Of a stretch of 64,000 bases of DNA, positions 41,501 to 53,621 are shown piece by piece. The stretch comes from Nemopilema nomurai. Its lineage: Eukaryota > Cnidaria > Scyphozoa > Rhizostomeae > Rhizostomatidae. The stretch is taken from NCBI GenBank assembly GCA_003864495.1, contig ML133436.1:930001-994000 (forward strand), read 5' to 3'. Position numbers and translations under genes: made by a program. The notes under the pieces were generated by a model. It did no database searches. It saw nothing but the letters and a program-made list of their open reading frames with translations, and was not told the DNA's origin. Numbering within the stretch: position 1 is the stretch's first letter; the number at the start of each line of letters is the position of its first letter.

Positions 41501-44500
41501 ATCTCTTGACAAATATTCGTAAATCTTCCTTTGAATGTAAGCCGGTGTTAAGGGAGAACAAAACTGGCATGTTGGCTTTCTGCTCAAAATTGAAGGCTTA
41601 AAGTTTGACAAATTTGCTGGATTAGGTAGTGTGACAAACATGTTTACCAATGTTACAAACCATTCTGTTGTTTCTCTGAAATTAGGGAACAGAAGTAGCA
41701 GCAAAGATGGATTAGACTAGTTGAATAATTTTTGACTTCCTATGCGTACTCTGCTCTGGAAAAAAACTTTGATTACGTGAATCGATGGCTCTCTATATTG
41801 AATTGAAAAACTAAAATGAACGATGATGAACTTGGCAATAAAACAGAATGTCCGTTCACGAGTCCCCAAAAATGAGCTATTACGCGAAATTCAAGCAACA
41901 GTGAATTCACTTAATGCTTCTGCAAGATTCTGAAAACGGCCTGATCAAATCACTTTTAGCTTTGAGTGTGGTCTATCATTTAACCAACCAACAACCTTAC
42001 CATTGCCAGATAAACATAAACGCTTTAAGATAGGAATTTGCAATACGGACACAAAGTGAATTTTGTAAACGGAAAGGATATACAGTCATAAGTTCATCCA
42101 CGCCTGGAAGCTTAAGTAGCTTTGATGCTTCTGCGTCTTCGGTGAACATCGAGTCAAAGAGGAAGGATCCATCGAGGTCTTCCACATATGCTTCCTGGAA
42201 TCACAGAGTTTTTATATATCATATGGGTTTTAAGTGTCATACGAAATTGGCAAATAATGTACAATTATCATTAACTTAAGAAAACCACAGTAAATGTAAT
42301 GCAAGCTGATAATTCAGAAAGTGTTGATACAACTTTTAGCATAGTTTTGAGCTTCAGTCTTCGATGTTGTAGCTATACAAAATTTGATCATATATAACCA
42401 AGTACTTTGTGATATAGAACCTCTGCAAAAACTGTTTCCGCCATTTCTAGCTATTGTGAAAATCTTTATCCTTATACTATAACCCATAAAGGAGTACAGA
42501 AATAGCTGTATCTGGGGCTTAAAGAGATGCCAAAATAGCTTTCAATGGCACATGGGAAAAACAAAAAGCAACTCTCAGAAATGGTTCAGCAGCCCTTTAC
42601 ACTTTTGGTCAAACATCTCCATTACGCGTAGTTAAACTTTCGATTTTTGATTTATCTTAAGACTTTCATTTTCAAGAAGCAGTAAATCGCCCTCAATTCC
42701 ATACATAAGCCCTGTATAATCTAACGTCCGATGAAAAACTCAAAGTAAATGCTCTGTCTTGCATACCTTGTGCAGTTGCCGGACAGACTCCTTCTTCACT
42801 AACTCTTCCAACTTTCGCTGAGCCACATTCTCGTCTTGCACCATCTCTTCCACTGAATATTTGTATTGCTCATTAGCAGCTTCCCTTACTTGCTCATCAA
42901 CAAGGCGGTAATCTAAATACACCAGGCTTGGCAAATGCGCTACTGTGAAAGGTTTGTAATTTGCATCCTGGCAAAATGGATTTCCGTCTAGATTTAGCGA
43001 GTTGAGCTTCTTGAAGCGGCGGAGATATGATATCTGGGGCGAATAATGTAAAGTAAAAGATTCATTCTTATTGAAAGAAAAACTAATTACTACAAAATGA
43101 TTTAACAACTTTTAGAAGATTGCAATAAATTACTTTCTACGATAAAATTAATGAGAATGCATACTATTTAATTGACAAGGCAGAAAAGGGAACAGCTGCT
43201 ATATTAGACTTTAACAGTACACACTGATTTGTGTTGCAATGCAGCCTAGATCCTTATCTTTTATGGATCATATAGCCAGTATCTAGTAAAGTTTTCATAA
43301 TATTACATCAGTTCAAAGAGCATCTTTTATGTTTACTCATATCAAATAGCAGTCTTTTCATGACTAGAAAATGATAATTCACATTTTAAAGGAACTGTGG
43401 CTGCTTTCTCTTTTCTTACTTACAATAAAAATATCTTACTCTGTTTAATGGGGATGGAAATATGGAAAAGGTGGAAATATTTGCTCATTAGCATAAAGAC
43501 TCGTTCTTACATTTTCAAGCTGTTCTAGTTTGTTGTTACCAGCAGAGAAGACATGAAGATCCATAAGATATTCCATATTTTCAAGAACAGTTATTCTGTT
43601 GTTGTACAAAGTCAGGTCTTTCAATTTTGTAAGTTTTTCTAGTCCTTCTATACACTCAATGTTGTTGAAAGATAAGTCTAGGAGGAGATAAAAAGTAACA
43701 ATATAATGATTCAGTAAAAAGATCAGCAGTTAGTCATTGCAAGACTAGCAACAGTTCACTATTCATCAAAAACCTTTTTGAAAAGATTAAAAAAATTAAA
43801 AGCAAATAGTTTTCAAGGACCGTCTAGTGGTGTGATATATGCCTCAATTGCTATAGGACTCACTTTGACAGGGAAAAACTAGTTGAACTGAAAGAGCTTT
43901 CCTTAGCTGAGTAAGTAGTTAAAACAAAATTACAGGCCCACATTTAAAGCAGTCAATATAATCATGTAACCATTGCAATCTGTGGATTACTGACAGAAAA
44001 TAATTTGATGCAAAAATCAAAAGCAGCCATTCTGTTTCTCTAACTGAAATATGAATGGCGCACATGAGCACTTCATTTGAAACTCATACATAAGATCAAA
44101 TGAAAAGAATAAGGAGGAACTTACCTAGCCATTCCAAGTGTATAAGAATATCTAAACCCTCGATCTTTTCAATAATATTATTGTCCAGTTGTAATTTAAC
44201 TAGATTTTTGAATTGGCTTAGGTTATCAATCTTGAGAATATCTAAAAAGGGAAATTGGCAACTTATTAAATTTTAATACAATTCTAGTTGTGTATGTCTG
44301 ATAAATTGATACCTAAGATATGTCACTGCATGTCAATTAAAAGGTATCACAGGCATTGCAACAAGTTTCAAATGAAAAACAAATTCTTAAATATAAAGGA
44401 AACACTCCTCATTATTAGTCCCCGCCAACGCTCACAAAGAATAAGCTAATACCAGGATGATTGATGACATGGAACTACTCAGCACAGGAAAAAGTTTGTG

Positions 44501-45131
44501 AGATGCTGTTCCTCAGGGGTTCACATTGGGGGTGATTGAGTGCCATGTGGTTGGAGGGATCTCCTTATCTCTGGTTTAATTGTTTGCATCTCACACAATA
44601 ATAATTCGAGCTGACAAAATGGAAGTATACTGGCTCTTAACAAGATCTGTTTTTCATGATCAACTGGGCACCAAGCTCAAAAGAAAATGCACCCTTGGTA
44701 AACCTGACTATTTCATCAGGATCAATTACCCTCCGTCCCCCTTCCTTTAACCCCTTTTCGGTGATTATGCTTTGTTCTTGATTTTTCCAATTTTGAAAAT
44801 CTTACTAGTATAGCTACTGGGTAATCACATACATATGCAAAATAGTAAAACGAAGAAAGTAGCAAAAATAGTCAAGTATGTCGAGTAACAGTTATTTTGT
44901 TGTTAAATCAAGTTAAAAGCTAACAGTACAATGAAATACAGAAAACATTTTTGGACAAAGCTTCTGCTTACTTTTGAAATCAAGCCTAAGACTGATGACA
45001 TCGGCAAAATCAATGCCCTCCTTCTTGGCAATTTTCCCTGCCTCTCCTTTCGGACCTTGTTCCTCTACAGCTAGCAAGAGCATCTGCTCGTCGATCACCG
45101 ACGGCTCTACCGTGTCGTAAAGTCGACTCAT
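38535..45131 (-). CDS. DRC3: Dynein regulatory complex subunit 3 (LRRC48)
   Basis: DRC3 is a leucine-rich-repeat and coiled-coil subunit of the nexin-dynein regulatory complex of motile cilia and flagella. Eleven exons join in phase on the minus strand: 44972-45131, 44125-44241, 43511-43677, 42767-43033, 42071-42194, 41362-41528, 41062-41193, 40615-40685, 39794-39917, 39178-39257, 38535-38696. The sum gives 523 residues, the human length. Near-diagnostic stretches are [18 protein letters not shown] (N-terminus), [48 protein letters not shown] and [17 protein letters not shown]. Exon 10 breaks frame by one base at the A run 39194-39197. The exon 5 donor is the weak gtttac. Confidence 0.93.
40381..40442. 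repeat. Perfect 31-base tandem duplication in a DRC3 intron
   Basis: Two identical 31-base copies (40381-40411 and 40412-40442), each starting GTAGAATTATCACTCACTGG, lie head to tail in the intron between DRC3 exons 8 and 9. No mismatch is seen. Confidence 0.95.
43511..44241 (-). other. DRC3 leucine-rich repeats (exons 2-3)
   Basis: Exons 2 and 3 encode SDS22-type repeats: [60 protein letters not shown] and [16 protein letters not shown]. Exon 4 continues with the LRR cap ([27 protein letters not shown]) before the coiled coil. Confidence 0.88.
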
Positions 45132-45793
45132 GGCTCAAAACTCCTTGGCAAACTATAATTACTTCCACCTACAACTTGCACGGTCTAACATCAACAACAC
45201 TCGCTGAGCATATCATGTTGCTAATGACAACAGCTGCAGCCTCTTTTTGGCTACCGGCATAGGGAAACAAGAATGCTTTTTGTCTCAATGTGACAAATTT
45301 CAAATTATAAACATTCAACTTGGAACTATTTTATTTTGCTTTTATAGTGTTGGAAATTTAGGTATTTTATTTGTATTTCATTATTATTTACCGTGAAGGT
45401 GATAATTAATCATAGCGATAATTTTTGTTAGCGGGAATACAGCTTCATTGTGAATCGTTTTATTAGCAGCACAAGTTAACAACTGTCGGATCCTACAAAC
45501 GCCCGCTTTAAATGCATAAAGAATTTCCTAAGTTTTTCTTCGAGAATATTCATGGATACACATTATTGGAGATTAAGGAGTTCCTTGACGGCCCTGAATA
45601 GGGTATTGCGAAGGCTTGCTACCTGGAGGGCGCGACGAAGCTCGTGTATTGTTTTTGTTTTCAATGGGATGCACAGTTAGGGATTTGACGTCGAATTGTG
45701 CAGTAGCCAGTAGGGCCCATATGAGTAGGACTGATGCACTCAGCTTGATGCGAACAGGTACCTAGCTTTGATAATCACAAGACCTTCGACAAG
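45132..45793. promoter_or_regulatory. Head-to-head promoter region of DRC3 and GLTP
   Basis: This is 662 bases between the DRC3 start codon (minus) and the GLTP start codon (plus). No exon is seen, so both promoters and 5' UTRs must lie here unless non-coding first exons overlap. A GC-richer patch with several CG dinucleotides lies around 45480-45720. No individual factor site is claimed. Confidence 0.55.
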
Positions 45794-48700
45794 ATGTCAT
45801 TTTTTGCGAACCTGAAGCAGCAGTTCTTGGAAGTTCCTGAAGATGGAAGAATTGCAACGAACACCTTCGTAGAGGCAGTCAGATCCGTGCTTAATGTTTT
45901 GGGTGAGTTGCTTCAAAAAAGCTGAGTCATTCTGCATTGGGAAACGCTAATTTGAATTTGTTGTCTTTTACGTTGAAATTAGCTCTTTACTTCAAGGCTT
46001 GTGGTCTGGGTACGCCCCTCCCCTCTCCACGGTGAACAGATTGGATCCCCTTTACATCCTGTTAGTTTGCTGTCCAGAAAGCGGGCTTTTACACCACTGA
46101 GATTGTATTATCCATCATAGTTAGCTTTATCTGTGCGCTCTTCCAACACCGTTTTGTTCATATTCCCGGAAAGATTTAATCATTGCTGGAGAACATGATG
46201 TCATGAATACCCGGAAGCTTTTGTTAGGCAACAGAATAAAAGGGAAGAAAGTAAGGACAGGAGAGGGAGAAGAATTTCCCTAGCTTGGGGTAAGGAAGTT
46301 GGCGTTTTCACAAAATGGGCTGAAAAGATAAGAAGTTAATTTAACAGAAAAGGACAATAGCTTAGTAAAATTAATAGTTTTGGAAATCTTGTAAAATCCA
46401 AGTAATTTTTATCTCTTAAGGTAGCCTAAGGTCATTCTGTTATGTATTCTGTTTATAGAATGAATGATCATTTTTAACATTTGTTTTTGCAAAGTATCCT
46501 TTGGCAAGACTCGCAATCATTATTTATTTCCTAAAAATATTGAAAAACTTTCAGCGCCCTTCCTTGTTACAAGCATTAGTTGATCTGTCCTCAATTTACT
46601 TTGATTCAAAATTAATAGTGCAATGTTTATTTTATTCTCAGATCTTCTTGGACCAGGTGCCTTTCACAAGATCAAGTCTGTAGCATCTGACAATGCCACA
46701 GTAGGTTTTACAATTCAGCCATAATACACTTAGTTCATAACCCCATAAAAAGAAGAAAACTTTACAGTTGTAGTAAAATTTTAATTAGGTAGAATTTTCT
46801 GCCTTATAAATTAATTTCTTTTAACTTTTGCCTGAAGCTTCTTATTTTTCTTTTTTCTTGTTTCTCTAGAAAATTGAAAAGAAATATGAAACGGATAAGG
46901 AAAAATACTCAACACTCCAGGGTATTATTGAAGCAGAGAAGGAGGAAGGAACAGCAAGTGGAAAAAATGCAATCACATCATCATTGTTGATGTTGAAAAG
47001 GTATAGCTACCTATAAATCACATTGGTTCTTTGACACCAGGTTTTGCTTGCTTAACTGGGATTTATTTTGAATCCTACCTTAGTTATTTTCGAACCTTGC
47101 TCAGTTTTCGGTGCCATATATCTTTTTCTTATGGAGAAGCAGTTTTGAAAAGTCTGCTTATGGTCAGGGATAGGTAAGGTATCTGCACATTAGTGAAAGT
47201 TGAGCTTTGATGCTTTAAAAAGATCTTTAGTAGCCAAGCACAAAGTTATCTGTTAAGCCATATTTGATAATCTGATTATTTTCTGAATTTTGTCAAGCTT
47301 ATTTATCTAACTCAAATATTATAAGTGTTTCTGAAGTTTGAAACTTTATATTAGTGACCAATTTTATATCTTTTACAAAAAATGGAAAAGAATTGAGATA
47401 CTGAGATGTAACACATACATTGTTCTAATTTGCTATTTTTTTTAAAGCTGAACATAATTAAAAATACTATTAAGCTGGAGATTCAGCAGCTTGACAAATT
47501 GCTTTCAAAAAGTCAATCTATAATTCAGGTAGTACTATACATATATGTAGAACTGAAAATTGTACCAACATATGTTATTCAGGTGATAAAAGGAAGCATT
47601 TCAGGCTTTCGTGGGAAAGGCATGCGATCGCAGGCGTGCTGCTTCCCAGGTGTGCAAAATATCGCACGCCTTCATTTATTTTGAGAGCTAAAATTTTTTA
47701 TGATTAGTTTTGTGGGTTTTCGTATTGAAATTAATTTTCAGGCCACTTCAAAAAGGCTAGACACCCTGTCAGGATTTTGGATTAAATATCAATTTCCGGA
47801 ATAATCATAGCGCTAATCTATTTTTGACTTTGCCAAACCTCTGTACCCCTGTTCCATTTGAAATCCAATTCAAAATATAAACAGGCCTTTGTTTGAAAAA
47901 TTGTCAGTTTGTAGCGACCTTATTTATTTCTTTCTTCCTCACTATCATCATTCATTATCCAACTTGCTAATTTCTTGATTATCCAACTTGCTGGAATTAT
48001 TGTCCTTTTTGCAACTCCTGCATAGACCTACCATAATTACCTAGAGTTTTCCAAAGAATTAGTCAGAATTTAATCAGGTCAGGCGCGTGGTGGTTAGCAC
48101 ACCTGCTATAATATTCCCACAAAAGCCTACATTTGGCCAAGCAGGAAGCATTGATTTTCTTCTTACAAATTACAAAATTAACCACTTATTGCTTAAAAAT
48201 TGCTTAATTTCAGGATTTGCACATTCATTAAGGCAATCTTTGAAGAGGTTCTTACAATGCATCCCCACCTTGGAGAGTCTGTGAGTAAGGCATATGAAAG
48301 AACTATAAAACAGTATCATGGATGGCTGATTCAAAAGATGTTTGGGGTAAGAGCCATGTCTTGCTGAGCTAAAATTAGTATATTAACAGCATTATTAATA
48401 TTAGCTGGCTCAGCTGCTGATTTATCTGAGCCTTTGATACTTACTTGTTAGCGCTCAATATGTAGTTTAATTTGACCTCTCCCTGATTTCTTATGCAATT
48501 CTGTTTTAAACCATTAATCCTTTTTCACATATTCTACCACTTTCATTTCAAATTGAGAGTCTACACCCAGGCTACCTAGAGTGAAATTCTCCTGTTTGCA
48601 TGGAGGGGATATCTTAAGATCTTTTTTTGTATTTTAATGGCTCTTTATAAAGGCTAAAGTTATAATGAGTTTGATGCAACAATCAACAATTATTTTTCAG

Positions 48701-48877
48701 CTTGCTCTGAGAGGCGTAGTAACAAGAGAGAAGTTCATGGCTGAAATGGGCAATGGGGCATCTGAAGATGATATTTTGAAAGACATGAAAGTTAATACAG
48801 AGCTTATGGATAAAAATATTGCAACACTCAGTGAATTTTATGACAAAATGGGTGTCGACCAACATGGCAAGGTTTAG
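45794..48877 (+). CDS. GLTP: Glycolipid transfer protein
   Basis: GLTP is a cytosolic all-helical protein that moves glycolipids between membranes. Five exons join in phase: 45794-45902, 46642-46700, 46870-47000, 48214-48346, 48701-48877, giving 202 residues (human 209). Matching stretches are TNTFVEAVRSVLNVLDLLG, GAFHKIKSV then DNATKIEKKYETD, STLQGIIEAEKEEGT, SKAYERTIKQYHGWLIQKMF and the C-terminal YDKMGVDQHGKV. The His of YHGW and the Asn and Lys of NATK match human residues that hold the sugar-amide headgroup. The position of human Trp96 (in MWLKR) reads Met (LMLKR), and the Asp48 position appears changed. The start is the first ATG, giving MSFFANLKQQF. Confidence 0.92.
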
Positions 48878-50406
48878 AAACATCAAGCAAGAAGCAAGAG
48901 CTTTTTTATACCAAATTTTAGCATCCCTATTTATAAGTTTGTTTTTATTTGCTTAGAGTTATATACACATACACATTGAAACTTATCAAATTATGTGTCT
49001 GTTTCTCTTGTCTGCTCTTGAAATGTTTCTGTCACTGTTAGATAATTTTCTAAGACTATCCAATGTCCTATGGTTTTAAAGGCAGTTGAGAGTTGATATA
49101 TGGTAATGATATTTGTTTCCTGCTTCTTGGGGCATGGAAATTTATTTTGCAAAGGTTATCAGGACATGAATTTTATCCTTAAGAATGATTCATTCTCCTA
49201 GTTCTTTGATATGGAACAAATAGACATTATTATCTTTAGAAACATAATTTGCCAAAAACAAGCGATTTCAAAAGGGTACGAAATACATATTTGATGTGTG
49301 TTTCATTGATTTATTAGGCTTTGATTTGCTTAATTAGATTGATTTTTGCTAACATGACAAGGTGTGGTTTCGACTGCCCAATCTTTGAAAGATCCCTACT
49401 TTGAAAAACAGCCTTGGTTTTAATTTCCGAAGAACTTACAGTATTATAGATCTTATATTTATAAATTGGCAACTTTTTAGTGACTGACTCGATATGAAAT
49501 GTGCGGTTGAAGCAGCATCGGTGTAGTATGACGTCATTTGTGACTCTGAAGCGCCAGTATCATCTTCTTCCAATTAATTCTGCTTCTGGTCATTTCATTC
49601 TCGTCCTAATATTGATCTGATGTCTACCCCGTGTCATTGTCACAAATATTATTTTCAGCGTTTCCTTGCATGATTCGTATAGATTTAGCTCGTTTTAATA
49701 TTGTTCGCTTCCTTATGCATTTTGTAACATTCACGTACAGCTGCCGTTCTCTTTATGTTAACATGGTAACATGTATGTATAGCTGTTGTTCTGTGCTATT
49801 TATTTTCTGCTGCTTGTAGCTCTCAATCTTCTTAGCAATATTGGTCCGTTTTTCATCGAAGTAATTGGAATTTGCAGTCCGAATTTATATAAGGAACAAC
49901 TAAGCGAGTGTTTTACAAAGAGTGTTATAGTGCTTCATTTCTGTTCTTAACTTCAAATCTAACAATAAAATTCAGTGTTACTCCTTCGGTTCAAGTGCAA
50001 ATAATTGAAAATTTTTAAACTTCATGTGCGTTATGTATCATTGATGGAATTCCAAGATTTTTTAAACGATTGATCCGCATGAATTTTGAGACAGCCTTGA
50101 GGGAGGGCCTCGCCCACATTTGTGTTTGAAGGCTCTTTAACATCACCTTCGTAAAGATTTCTAAGATATAGAATACATTTGAGCCCATATATATGATATA
50201 TCTTTCTTGCTTGATTAAATCTATTGTGTCATAAATCATATGGTGGTAATTGATTCTGGAAATTTTGATGGACTTTTCAATAACCTACATGCTCTGTTAA
50301 TGATATTCTGAAATAATAATAATAAGTAACTGCTATAAGCGGAACTAAGTGATAATGTTTTTCAGCTGTAGTAGTTATTGGACACTATTATGCTCAAATC
50401 AATAAA
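48878..50406 (+). other. Likely GLTP 3' UTR with AATAAA signals
   Basis: No exon follows the GLTP stop at 48877. Candidate polyadenylation signals AATAAA lie at 49964-49969 and 50401-50406. The sequence is AT-rich without other recognisable features. Confidence 0.4.
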
Positions 50407-50515
50407 ATCATAAAGCTTGAATGCTTACAATGAACTTTAGTAATAATTATCAGCATATGGTATATTTTTTTAGAGATACAATAAAGAAAAGTTCCGTTCA
50501 AAGCCATTTAACTTC

Positions 50516-53500
50516 TCATGATGCATTTTCAATCAGTTGTGTTTCGGATACAGTCCTCTTCTCGTTGTTTGAATTTTTCAAAATTATAATCCTTAGGGCT
50601 TCCCTGAAACATCCCAAGACAGGTGGAGAGGTGTCAGTTAACGAAATAGAAACGAAATCAATGTTCAAACGTTGGTTTTCAGTAAAGTGGCAAAGGTAAG
50701 CTTTCGTTAATGACATCATTTCTTTAGAAAAAACGTCAGTGACAAGTTTAACAACTGACAGAGCCTGCACTAAAGGCTACTTCTTGTTTCTTGTAAGTTA
50801 TTTTTTTCAATGATTTAGCCTTTGATATGGAACCTTGAAGAACAACAGACAAATTTAGTCCCTACTTGGCGTCCTGTCTCGACAGACTACTTGAAAAGTC
50901 GTTGGTTCTTCGCATTAGGCCGTTAAGATGTCAAATGCTGTTATCACTGGTGTTTCTATCTTCAATTTTTTCCAATCCACATCTTTGGTCTCCTTGAAAT
51001 GAATGGGCTTTTTAACGGAGTAGATAAGCAAATCCTAGCGAGAGAAGGCAGACACGCTTTGGTTAAGCTCGTAGTTTTGATTTATCTCTACTCAAGCTAG
51101 TCTACACTATTAATTGGGTCACAGAATAAGAATAAGATTATTCTGTGATTGGGTCTTCTTTTGTATTGGTGTCCACAATAATATCGCTTCAGGCCTCGAA
51201 TCTTTCATGTCTTCGTGAACGACCTCTCTCTCTCTCTTATTATGGTCTTATATTATTCTTTTTATCATACAATCAACATTTATCCATTGCATCCGTGATG
51301 AATTTTGTACGAAGTTTTGGCGTTGTTGAAAATATTTTTCAAGTACTACAAAACTTTGATTTTCTGGATCATAAAAGGTAAATATTTCATTGGAAAATTT
51401 AGTTAGTTTGAGATTTTGTAACAATACCTGGGCATTTTGGCTTCAATTTCACTAAATGCTGATACTGTCACATATTGATATGTCATTTGATGTGGATTGT
51501 AAAAGCACATCAATTCTAAAAAGCAAATTGCTTATTTGCTCGATTTAATGTTCAGCCTCTTGCTCATTAAATTTTAAATACAAAGTGGATATATTTAGTA
51601 ATAGTCATTGTGCTTTAATCATCAGAAGTCATATTTGAGGCCTTCACGACTTTCTAGAATTCCCAATGTTCAGGTTTATTTGTCAAGAAGAGCCTCCGAG
51701 CGATATCGTGAACTTAGCAAATCATCATATTTCCCTGCGAGTGCACACCTAGGATTTTATCTACTGAGTTATTGACAAGGACGATCTCCCTTTTGAAAAG
51801 TACTGGTTCATTGAATTCATCGTTATCTTCGTTATCTTTGAAGAGCTCCGTTGTCTTGACTTCGTTGAAAACCAATCACACTAAGCTACGCTTATCACCC
51901 CCTAATAAACCATCTGACACAAGCTAAAGTATTCAAATGAAATTTCACGGTCTGCCTCTCTGATTCTGCACGTTTTAAAGTCAGTTCTAAACACTGCATT
52001 TATTTCATCCATTGAATTGTAAAGTGGACAGCAATTGTTGCTTTGTACTTTAAAGTTGTCCCTTGGAACTTTCACCTTCGAAGTAATTTTCTTTTTCATA
52101 ATACTCTGCAAAACTTCAATTCTCTCTATGATATTGGCCATCATTGCTATCCGTTCTACACTAAGCATAAGATTAGAACTTTCTGTTGAAATTATTAACA
52201 AGCTTCCAGTTTAACTGTATTATACACTTAATCTTATTACCCACAGTATGAAGGTGTAATGGAGAAAATAATTACTTTCCCAATATACGTTTAGCTTTAG
52301 TAACTTCTCAAATGTTTAGTTATTCCAACTTGCGTGACAAACTCTAGGTGGTTCGATGCTTTCTGCTTTGAAACCGTTCTTTAGTCTCATTAGGGTGTCT
52401 CGTTAGTGGCTTTACGATGTTCATAAGCCTTTCGTGTTGCTTTTTCAGTCAAATGATCTTAAACATTAGAGAGAGATGCATTTTCTGATAAAGTTCTCTC
52501 CTCGTAACATAGTACAATGCCTTTCCTTTTTAATGAGTTTTTCTTCTAAGGTATCATCGTAGACTAGCAAAGGCGTAATTACTCTTTACTTCATGAGAAA
52601 TGTTGTTGATACTGCTCAGTAGTGTTTTGATGAGCCTCAACATCTTCGTGGTTTTTGGACAATTGGGTCAAACCATAAGCGAGAAAGGAACGTTCCCTAC
52701 TTTTGCGAGGCATGACATCTCCATGAATCAATCATTACGCTATTTGATTGATTAATTCCGATAAAAGTTCAAGATTATAGTTAAGAATTGCCTGGACTGT
52801 GAAGGATTTGATTCTGTGTCTAGGTATTAAAAAGATGTCACACTTAATGTCATTAATTGGTACAGTGGCTTCAGGTGGGTCAAATGCTATCTGAAAGAGG
52901 GAATTTCTCGTATTCATTCCCTGGACGCAAGACATTATTGACTTCCAACCAAGTCTAAACATTTCACTGGTACTCATCTGTATGTTAACAAAATGCAGAC
53001 CTAAGGAGCACTCTTTCGCATCCTTAAAACATGATAGAATTAGAACTTGGCATTCTTAACAACTGAATAGCATTTACCACAGAAATTTCCTTTAAAATGA
53101 CGTATTACGTTTAAGTTTATCAATAAATACTATTTCTGGTTTTGAACTTTTTCCCATGGTGGCTGTTCTGAAGAGATAATACATTGTCGATTATCCGTCT
53201 GAAAATAAGTCAATAGTGACGTTGAGTTGCGCCTTGAATTATCTATACCGCAACTCAACTCGTAAATAAAGAGCTCGTAAAGCTATCCTGCTTTTGCAAT
53301 CAGTGTCATACAGTTCAAAGGGTTATTTAGCACGTTGTAACGAAGCTTCTCTGGCTGAACTAACATGCAGTTTTCCAGATACTTCGCCACTTGGCTTTGG
53401 TGCTTGTATCAATCATTCATCATCACGCTATTTGATTGATTAATTCTGATATAGTCTGCCTGACCAACTTTGAACGGGGTCGCTTGGAAAGGGGAACAAC

Positions 53501-53621
53501 TCATCAACTCCGTCACCACTTTAGGCAAAATCATTCTAACACTACATGGTTGCCTTTCAAAACTAGGAATAGTTGCAATCCATTCTATTCCATTGTTTGA
53601 CTTTTTCAAGGAATGGATCAA
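50516..53621 (-). pseudogene. Broken coding-like region, family not recognised
   Basis: On the minus strand, short coding-like stretches follow one another but change frame or stop repeatedly. Reading from high to low coordinates: NTRNSLFQIAFDPPEATVP and LELLSELINQIA (52735-52977); LTQLSKNHED, LIKTLLSSINNISHEVKSNY and then, in another frame, LVYDDTLEEKLIKKERH (about 52720-52490); LTEKATRKAYEHRKATNETP (about 52450-52390); FKVQSNNCCPLYNSMDEINA (51902-52201); LFKRE then IVLVNNSVDKILGVHSQG (about 51840-51715); VKKPIHFKETKDVDWKKLKI (within 50915-51034, which has a good acceptor); and SPPVLGCFREALRIIILKN (near 50600). Frame changes between stretches of similar style suggest a decaying gene rather than a spliced one. 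Function is unknown. Confidence 0.35.
52737..53446. repeat. Two copies of a 22-base motif ending a broken reading frame
   Basis: ACGCTATTTGATTGATTAAT plus TC occurs at 52737-52758 and again at 53425-53446. Both copies on the minus strand translate as SELINQIA followed by a stop, and a TCAATCAT precedes each. This suggests a local duplication within the broken coding-like region. Confidence 0.6.

Noticed and set aside
48075..48110. A second tRNA-like A-box (GTGGTGGTTAGCACACC) in a GLTP intron
   Set aside because: There is no B-box or flanking repeats; the match is short enough to be chance.
50599..50696. A plus-strand exon with acceptor ccttag and donor gtaagc
   Set aside because: The borders look good, but no partner exon in phase was found, and the minus strand here reads as part of the broken coding-like region.
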